A stretch of DNA of 64,000 nucleotides from NCBI RefSeq assembly GCF_000224145.3, contig NC_020166.2, forward strand, positions 925,111 to 989,110, read 5' to 3'. The translations under genes and the position numbers were made by a program. This document shows, piece after piece, positions 58,101 to 64,000 of the stretch. The stretch's first letter is position 1. Each line of letters starts with the position of its first letter. Below the pieces are notes generated by a model. It was not told where the DNA came from and did no database searches. It saw only the letters and a program-made list of their open reading frames with translations. The stretch comes from Ciona intestinalis (Eukaryota > Chordata > Ascidiacea > Phlebobranchia > Cionidae).

Positions 58101-59482
58101 AAAGTAAAAAAGGATTAAATTTAATCTGGCCTACAATACATTAATGCTGCTATATATATTTATATATATACTGTGTGGTAGAGAGACCTTTAGCACTTAA
58201 TATCCAAACATTCTGATCGTATTTTAACCAATTAACAACGGTATATGGAAGTCGTAAGGATACGGTTTTATAATTATTTGAATGTTCTATGTTTACTACC
58301 AATGAGGACGAGAAAAATTGAATGTGAATGTGTCCCATCTTCCACTACTCCACTATACTTTTATATTAGATACATTTCAATTTTACCGCGTTCGTATATA
58401 CTACGTACCGCAGTTTACAACCGCAAGGAAGTATTAGGTACCAACGTAACTGAGTTTCCTTCCCATTTTAAACTGCATATCCTCCACACAGGACACTGGG
58501 GCTTGCATGTCGATCATGCACGTGCGGGTTTACTACAAATCCTGCCAAGAGACTTTACGAGGCCTCGCCATCTTCCCCCCAACCGTATCCGGCCCTATGA
58601 TGACGTCACTTGTCGACGTTCCAGGACAATGTGTCCCCAATTCAGCGACGATGAAAAACACAAAAGGTAAACTCGGTCGCTTTTGGCATCTGCCGCTTGT
58701 TGTTATTGCGAGACTGAATCAAGTATTCAGTATGATTATACTTTACCCTCATATACCCTTGGAATACACACTAAAAGTGTCCAAAACGCCTAATCCTACC
58801 AACAGTTGGTCTAATGATTTTTGAATTGAAATCCCAATCAGTCAATCTCTTTCGGTGCAAAAATCGATTCCCGTGCCAATTGTAGAACACAGACCGATAA
58901 CAAGACGGGCTTGCCCTGATTCTTAGCCACCTAGGTGTCCCACGGCTCTAGGCTTTTCCTGTCTCTTCCCATGTGTCTTGTTTAAGCCAAGCCGACAAGA
59001 ATGTCGTTTCCTATTCATTGTCATTTATAATCCCCTAATTTTAAATTAACCACTCGTTAACTTATACTGGGTTGCGATAAGATGGTCCACGTTTCATTTC
59101 TTTTCTCACACCATTTGGTAGTAAACAAAGAATATTTACAGAATTGTATAACCGTATCCTTAAACTCTAAAACATCGTTATTATTTGTTTAAACACGATT
59201 AAGAAATATAGGTTAGTTTGTGCTAACGCGGTACCCATCAACCCCACACTACTACATCTGATGTTTGGGTGTAACATTTTACATTTTCCATCCCCCATAT
59301 TTTTTTGTGCGATAAGTTTTAACACGTTTGGTGTTTTGAGTACTTTGGAAATCAAAATTAACAATTTATATTTATAGCTCCAAGTTTGCATTGCAACGGA
59401 GAAGGCGAGTGGCTTGTGCCTACTGGATCATGCAGCTGCAACCCTGGCTATGAACCCAACAATCAACTGACTGAATGCAATC
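55164..59482 (+). CDS. Eph receptor tyrosine kinase, N-terminal half
   Basis: Seven exons: 55164-55236, 55342-55403, 56935-57092, 57381-57501, 57892-58005, 58492-58666, 59378-59482; 269 codons plus one base, continuing off the right edge. Eph receptors bind membrane ephrins and steer cell contact, repulsion and fate decisions. Exon 1 is a signal peptide ([17 protein letters not shown]). The ligand-binding domain follows: [58 protein letters not shown] and [20 protein letters not shown], matching vertebrate Eph blocks ([49 protein letters not shown]). Exon 7 begins the Cys-rich region, [22 protein letters not shown]3, membrane and kinase parts are not in the window; no further exon was found up to 64000, so the next intron exceeds 4.5 kb. 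Class A versus B cannot be assigned. Introns carry several MITEs and SINE tails. Confidence 0.93.
55815..56013 (+). mobile_element. MITE-1 copy, full
   Basis: TATAGTAGGGTGGGGGAAGA to CCCTTCTTCTCCCACAGTAC. Eph intron 2. Confidence 0.92.
56195..56330 (-). repeat. SINE-like tail, reverse
   Basis: TTATCCTCGCGTGGTTG, GGTGTTCTGATTCATACACC, GCTTATGAGTTACCACG. Eph intron 2. Confidence 0.7.
57177..57367 (+). mobile_element. MITE-1 copy, GGGGTAAG subfamily
   Basis: TATAGTGCGGGGTAAGATGA to TATTTTACCACACAGTAAT. Eph intron 3, ending 14 bases before exon 4, so it supplies the end of that intron. Confidence 0.82.
57600..57865 (+). repeat. Two SINE-like tails in tandem
   Basis: First (57600-57735) has GAAAGCGGCCACGAGATGTA; second (57736-57865) has CTCGTAAGCGAGCACGAGG and AACACCCAAGTTATAACG. 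Eph intron 4. Confidence 0.7.
58157..58362 (-). mobile_element. MITE-1 copy, reverse, diverged
   Basis: Left end worn; GATCGTATTTTAACCAATTA, then TGTCCCATCTTCCACTACTC. Eph intron 5. Confidence 0.75.
59065..59256 (+). mobile_element. MITE-1 copy, GGGGTAAG subfamily
   Basis: ACTGGGTTGCGATAAGATGG to GTACCCATCAACCCCACACT. Eph intron 6. Confidence 0.78.
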
Positions 59483-60469
59483 GTGAGTTATGTTGTGTTT
59501 ATTTAGTTCCTTGTCGTTATCAATGATTGAATGTTGTGACCTCGCCTTTGTTGTCTTTCACATTTCAGCGAACGTTATAATTCTCCACGCGGTTTGGATA
59601 AGGCAGATGGTTTTAATATACAGACGTGACTAAGACGTACCCCGCTGTGAGGGAAGGTGGCGGTCGACTGCAGCTGTATACCGTGTGTTGGTACGCGTTT
59701 CCAGCTTGTACGCTTATACATTCACGCGAAATTTTCCAATTATTTCCTTGGCGTTGCGATGTAAACACAGCGGCTCTCAGCACCAAAATTAATTCGATTA
59801 AGCAGGTTTAGCACACTTGTCTGTTTGGCGTGCGTCGCTAGAACAACGCGTGACAATTAGTTGACATGCAGAGGCTAAATGTGGCACATATCGCATGCGC
59901 GCTTGATGAATGATATGATTTAATGGAGTCTGGAATCGAATGTAACGAGTAGATGAGAATGTCTTAGAAGGCGCTTAATACTCGGGGGACGTGGGCGGGT
60001 TGGATCGCTTGCCACTTCAGATCATAAATCGACTTTTGTCGCGCGACCTGCGGTAACCTAAATATTAAAACGTGTTCTAAATATCATTAAAGCTTCAGTT
60101 AAAATTGTTACTGCTCAGTCGAAGTTTCCGTTCTTGTTTTTTCATTTACATTTAGTGCAACCATATAGGGAATTTTTCGTCATTTCATCCTTATTTTACA
60201 ATCCATAGGGCATAAAGTAACATTGCTGTATGACATGCTACTATAATTACAGTTTTCATTCGATTTTTAACTTCAGAAACTAGAACTTCATTTTGTCGGT
60301 CTGTTGTTTTTCCAACAAACAACTGATTTCCTTCCTGTTTCGTTGTTACCTTGTTATTTGTAGTCGGCTACGTCTGTTATGCGGCTTTACGCTTCAGTAA
60401 TACTACTGTTGGTTCGTACTTAATATGTTTAGGTTTGATGATGTGTTAAGTATGTTTAATGTATTAGAA

Positions 60470-60645
60470 GACTCATGTTATAATTCGGCCGAAGCATGAG
60501 GTGTATAAATACACCATGTGTGTCTGGTGTATAAGAAGAAACCCATGTTATAACTTGAGGGCGAGCATAATGTGTATAAAAATACTTGTGTGTCTGGTGT
60601 ATAAGAAGACCCGACTTTGTGCATGAGGTCTATGAACTTATGTTT
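60470..60645 (-). repeat. 71-bp satellite, short reverse patch in the Eph intron
   Basis: About two and a half units of the 71-bp repeat in opposite orientation (GCATGAGGTGTATAAATACA, GTGTGTCTGGTGTATAAGAAG). More diverged than the two arrays near TMCO3. Confidence 0.8.
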
Positions 60646-62052
60646 GCGGATTGCGTTGTAGCAGCACTTGTATTTTTCCTAAAAAATAATGTATACCATT
60701 ATTAGGACAATACGTAATGACACGGGCAGAAATACTTTTATTATAAAACCATATTTTTATGATGTATATACGCAACTTATTAGGATTAATCCCGTGGAAT
60801 TCGCTTTTAATTAACCCTTAAGCCATGGTGATCTAAGTTTATTGGTTCTTAAGGGAACCCTGAGTTCCGTTTCTCATAAACAATTCCCCGAATAATGATT
60901 TACTTGTCCTGCTGTTACTGCTGAAAAATTCTCATGTCGTTTGAAATTCACACAAAGACCGAACATTAGAACCAACATTGCTTCTTCCTGTAACATTACC
61001 CAACGAACATGTAAAGTTTTACGCACAATGCTCAATAAGAGAAAGGGATTCGCTTCTGTAGTCATACATTCCGTGTAGCAGTCGCTTTTTAAGCTGTTGG
61101 GCCTCGATTCTATTGTTACATCGCTGTGATATGATCGCTAAAAAGTGTTCGGTTTCTTTCTCCTTTGTTAGTCTATCTACAGTTCTAGAAAGGGTGTCGC
61201 GGATCGGCCCCCTCCTTTCCTATGTTGTTAAACCACCAATGATATGTTTACAAGGCGGCGAAAGAACGTCCCGTTTTAATGGGAAACCTAAGCAGGGCCC
61301 GACACACGATAGCTATGAATAGGGAACTGTTGGGATAATTTCAAGCCTTGTTTGATATTGGGCGCATGTGTTTGTTACCGACGCGTGAAACCTTTGCTTT
61401 TACCCAACACCCAATCAAAGGCTCGTGGTAGTTGGGATAATTAGTCACTATACAATAGTTAACCAATTAACCAATTATTTAATCCTAATTGATGTAAAGC
61501 AAATATCGAAAGCACTTTTCTGGGAAATTATCGCCTTTTAATTACAAGCAAACACAAATAGGTGATTACGGTTTTCAATATACCTTGTTGTTTGTAAAAA
61601 TCAAATAACGTAAAAGCAACTTAGAGATAATGCATATACTTGTCCACGTTCGTTCAGTTAATTACATTTTCGTTTCTAATCCGCATGTAAGAAGTAACGT
61701 AATCTTACACTGAACATGTCTTAATTATCAATCACAATATTTTAAACTAATGCCTAAAATATTGGCCAGCCTTTTTACTTATGACATCATATTCCGTATT
61801 GTGACATCAGCTATGACGCCACGCTGACGTAATCTTATGGAGGTCAAGTGGTCCACATGCGGTCCAAGGTTATCAAGCATGCTACATGTAAATCTATCAA
61901 CGCATGTTAATCGTGTGGGGGAGGGTATGATGTAATGTGAAATACTTCAATAATTGGAATCTTCCCACGAGTTAATACCCCTTCTTTTAACTGTGATGAA
62001 TGCCATGAATTTGATCAAAGGTTCATGAAGTTGGACGATTCTCGCATCGAAA

Positions 62053-62143
62053 TTAGACCGTTGTTAATTGTTTAAAACACGATCTGGATATTTGGATACC
62101 ACGTGCTAAAGTGTCCCGTCTTCCCCCCACCCTACTATATCAC
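62053..62143 (+). mobile_element. MITE-1 right half
   Basis: TAGACCGTTGTTAATTGTTT to GTCTTCCCCCCACCCTAC. Confidence 0.8.
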
Positions 62144-62646
62144 TTATTTATCCTCGTGTTTCAGGGAAACATTACTTTTAATACAACTTTGTTTATTTCT
62201 ATGGCAAGTTATAACATTGGTGCAGTGTATTCTGTAGGCTATACCTACTTATCTGCAATGTAAAGCGACATACTTCAGGCGTTGTTCTGTGTTCAATTCA
62301 TCAGCACACCTAATATTTACTGCTCCATGTTTTATGTATAGGGGTAATACGGATCGTTCGCACCACAATCAAAAACAATCATGAATATTTATATCACTTT
62401 GGACGCCCCCTAAGGTAGATGGAAGTTTAGGTGCTTATTAGGTTTTCATAAAAAAACAGGACCTACCGCCTCATGCACTCTGCAGAGCTCACTTAACGAT
62501 GGACTTTAATGCATTTATGGGAAACCGGTATTTGGTATAAGTACAGGTTGTAACAAGGCAGCCTAAACCCAGTGTCTCTATGTATATACTTGAAAAAAAG
62601 GTCGCCGCCGCCGTTTAGGAGTGAGGAAGGGGGAGGGCTACGGTTA

Positions 62647-62938
62647 TATATAGTAGGTTGGGGCAGATGGAACACCTTTTCAATATATTTTCTTCTCCAA
62701 TTTGGTAGTAAACAAACATTTAACGATTTTTTTTTATAAAACTTTGTCCTCGCGGCTCCTATAGACCGTTGTTAATTGTTTAAAACACGATCAGGATATT
62801 TGGTTAATATGTGTCAAAGGTATCCCATCTTCCCCCACCCTACTATAATACTGTAAATATATCTTGTTCACTACCAAATAAACGATAAAAAAGAATGTGA
62901 ACATGCGCCATCTTACCCAAACTTACTATAAAGTGTTA
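62647..62938 (+). mobile_element. MITE-1 full copy followed by a reverse fragment
   Basis: 62647-62850 runs TATAGTAGGTTGGGGCAGAT to TCTTCCCCCACCCTACTATA; 62866-62938 is a reverse end with CATCTTACCCAAACTTAC. Confidence 0.85.
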
Positions 62939-63609
62939 AATACAGAGTTTGTATGCAAACTCTTCAAAACTCTACTTCTATATCAAACCCGAAGCCCGCA
63001 TTTTGTTTATTCAGTATAACTGGGAATGGTGCTTATAGATTAGCTGGAAAACTAATTTCCCTCATACCCGGATAAGAACACTTAGCCCACGTATCAAAGA
63101 CAATTTGCCGTCTTATGCTCACATCTACTGACAGCTTAAACTAATAATATTCTTTACTTAGAGTGCGCAAGCGTTGGTTAGAAGTTCAACAGCATAACAT
63201 TTACTTTGCACACGCGTGTCGGTAATTTGTTGCAATAAATATGACAAATCTAAATCATAACTTTAATATAGGAATAATTGTTTTTGTCTTTCTGATATGT
63301 GTTTGTGTATACGCCTTGTTAAAGTTCAACTACCCCCACGGTTTTTGCTTTCTTGTATTTAGTATGGCTATAAACGAGGCCTATGGTGACAGTATTTTAG
63401 TTTTGAAAATGGAAAATACGGTCTTTTAATGGTGGCAAAAGTCTCGTGTGTAATAATGTTTTGATAATCTAATTTAATTGTTAATGTTGCAGTGGTGTTT
63501 AAAGTATTTTTCTAGAGTTGCAGCAATATACATGGCCAACGAATCGTAATATACCTTTTACTTCATTAGATGACTAAAGTTACATTATAATAGATTAAGT
63601 AGAAGTATA

Positions 63610-63722
63610 GTATTATGGGGGAAGATGGGATCACGTTAGCACCTAAATTCCATATTTCCTGATGACTTTTAAACAATTAACAACGCTGTTTTAGAGTCCC
63701 TTTTATGTTTAAAACTGCCAAT
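63610..63722 (-). mobile_element. MITE-1 fragment, reverse
   Basis: TAGTATTATGGGGGAAGATG and AACAATTAACAACGCTG; far end lost. Confidence 0.65.
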
Positions 63723-64000
63723 GGTTAATTCCTACCCCGGCCCGAAGTCTCATTCGCACCCGATTTTAATAACCGTCATCTTATGTATAACAAGTGGCGC
63801 TTACTTTGAATACTTAAGATGTGAAATACTCAAAGATCTCCGTGTTTTATTTGACCAGACCCCTTGTTCTACTCGCACTCACAAACTCATATCTACATCT
63901 GTTTTTTTTTCAAGAGTTTTTTTTTGTATAAAATGACGTCACACATTATAAATGGGCACGTAGCAATGTAAGGAGTTCACTTGACATATTTTTTAAATGA

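Larger units (their letters stand above)
59483..64000 (+). other. Large Eph intron, no exon seen
   Basis: After the donor at 59483 I found no segment reading like Eph Cys-rich, FN3 or kinase sequence. The stretch holds a reverse-oriented satellite patch (60470-60645), MITE copies near 62050, 62650, 62868 and 63615, and otherwise AT-rich sequence in which nothing was recognised. Open frames at 61113 and 63241 are short and lack coding character. Confidence 0.6.

Noticed and set aside
59600-62000. Further Eph exons (Cys-rich or FN3)
   Set aside because: Short frames here lack the Cys spacing or FN3 Trp/Tyr pattern and suitable splice sites.

Overview
The window looks like a tunicate genome, most likely Ciona. 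The evidence is animal-type proteins split by many short GT-AG introns, AT-rich and compact spacing, one gene pair only 44 bp apart (tunicates are known for SL trans-splicing and operons), and dense short palindromic MITEs plus tRNA-headed SINE-like repeats. I assembled exons by hand from splice sites, reading phase and family similarity. No database search was run, so edges of a few exons may be off by some bases.

Layout, left to right. (1) 230-4355: two tandem retinol-dehydrogenase-like SDR genes on +, the first entering from the left edge. (2) 5222-6675: COPS9 and, 44 bp later, a single-exon RNase H1-like gene, a candidate operon; the RNase H1 lacks the fourth catalytic acid. (3) 7078-9126 (-) CLNS1A (pICln) and 9627-11693 (+) metaxin-1-like, head to head across 500 bp. 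(4) 12146-21925 (-) a 16-exon TACC centrosomal coiled-coil gene. (5) 24188-33076 (+) a 16-exon TMCO3-type cation/proton antiporter gene. (6) 35795-45084 (+) an 8-exon angiomotin-family gene. (7) 50877-51543 (-) a small three-exon gene I do not recognise, predicted to make a secreted, strongly basic peptide of 78 residues. (8) 55164-59482 (+) the 5' half of an Eph receptor gene (signal peptide, ligand-binding domain, start of the Cys-rich region), which runs off the right edge.

The genes are mostly unrelated housekeeping and cell-architecture functions. Two (angiomotin family, Eph receptor) are signalling/morphogenesis genes, and they lie in the gene-poor, MITE-rich right half. I saw no tRNA, rRNA, CRISPR array or intact autonomous transposon.

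The non-coding part is dominated by: a ~190 bp MITE with termini reading TAGTAGGGTGGGGGAAG (about 30 copies and fragments, most of them right of 36 kb); a SINE-like repeat with a tRNA-like head and a conserved tail; a 71-bp satellite at three places whose unit resembles the SINE tail; two further inverted-repeat element families; and a telomere-like G-rich element inside an inverted repeat. The most novel items are the basic secreted peptide gene, the degenerate RNase H1 in a possible operon, the SINE-tail satellite with a 213-bp higher-order unit, and a perfect 32-bp palindrome flanked by a 7-bp duplication.
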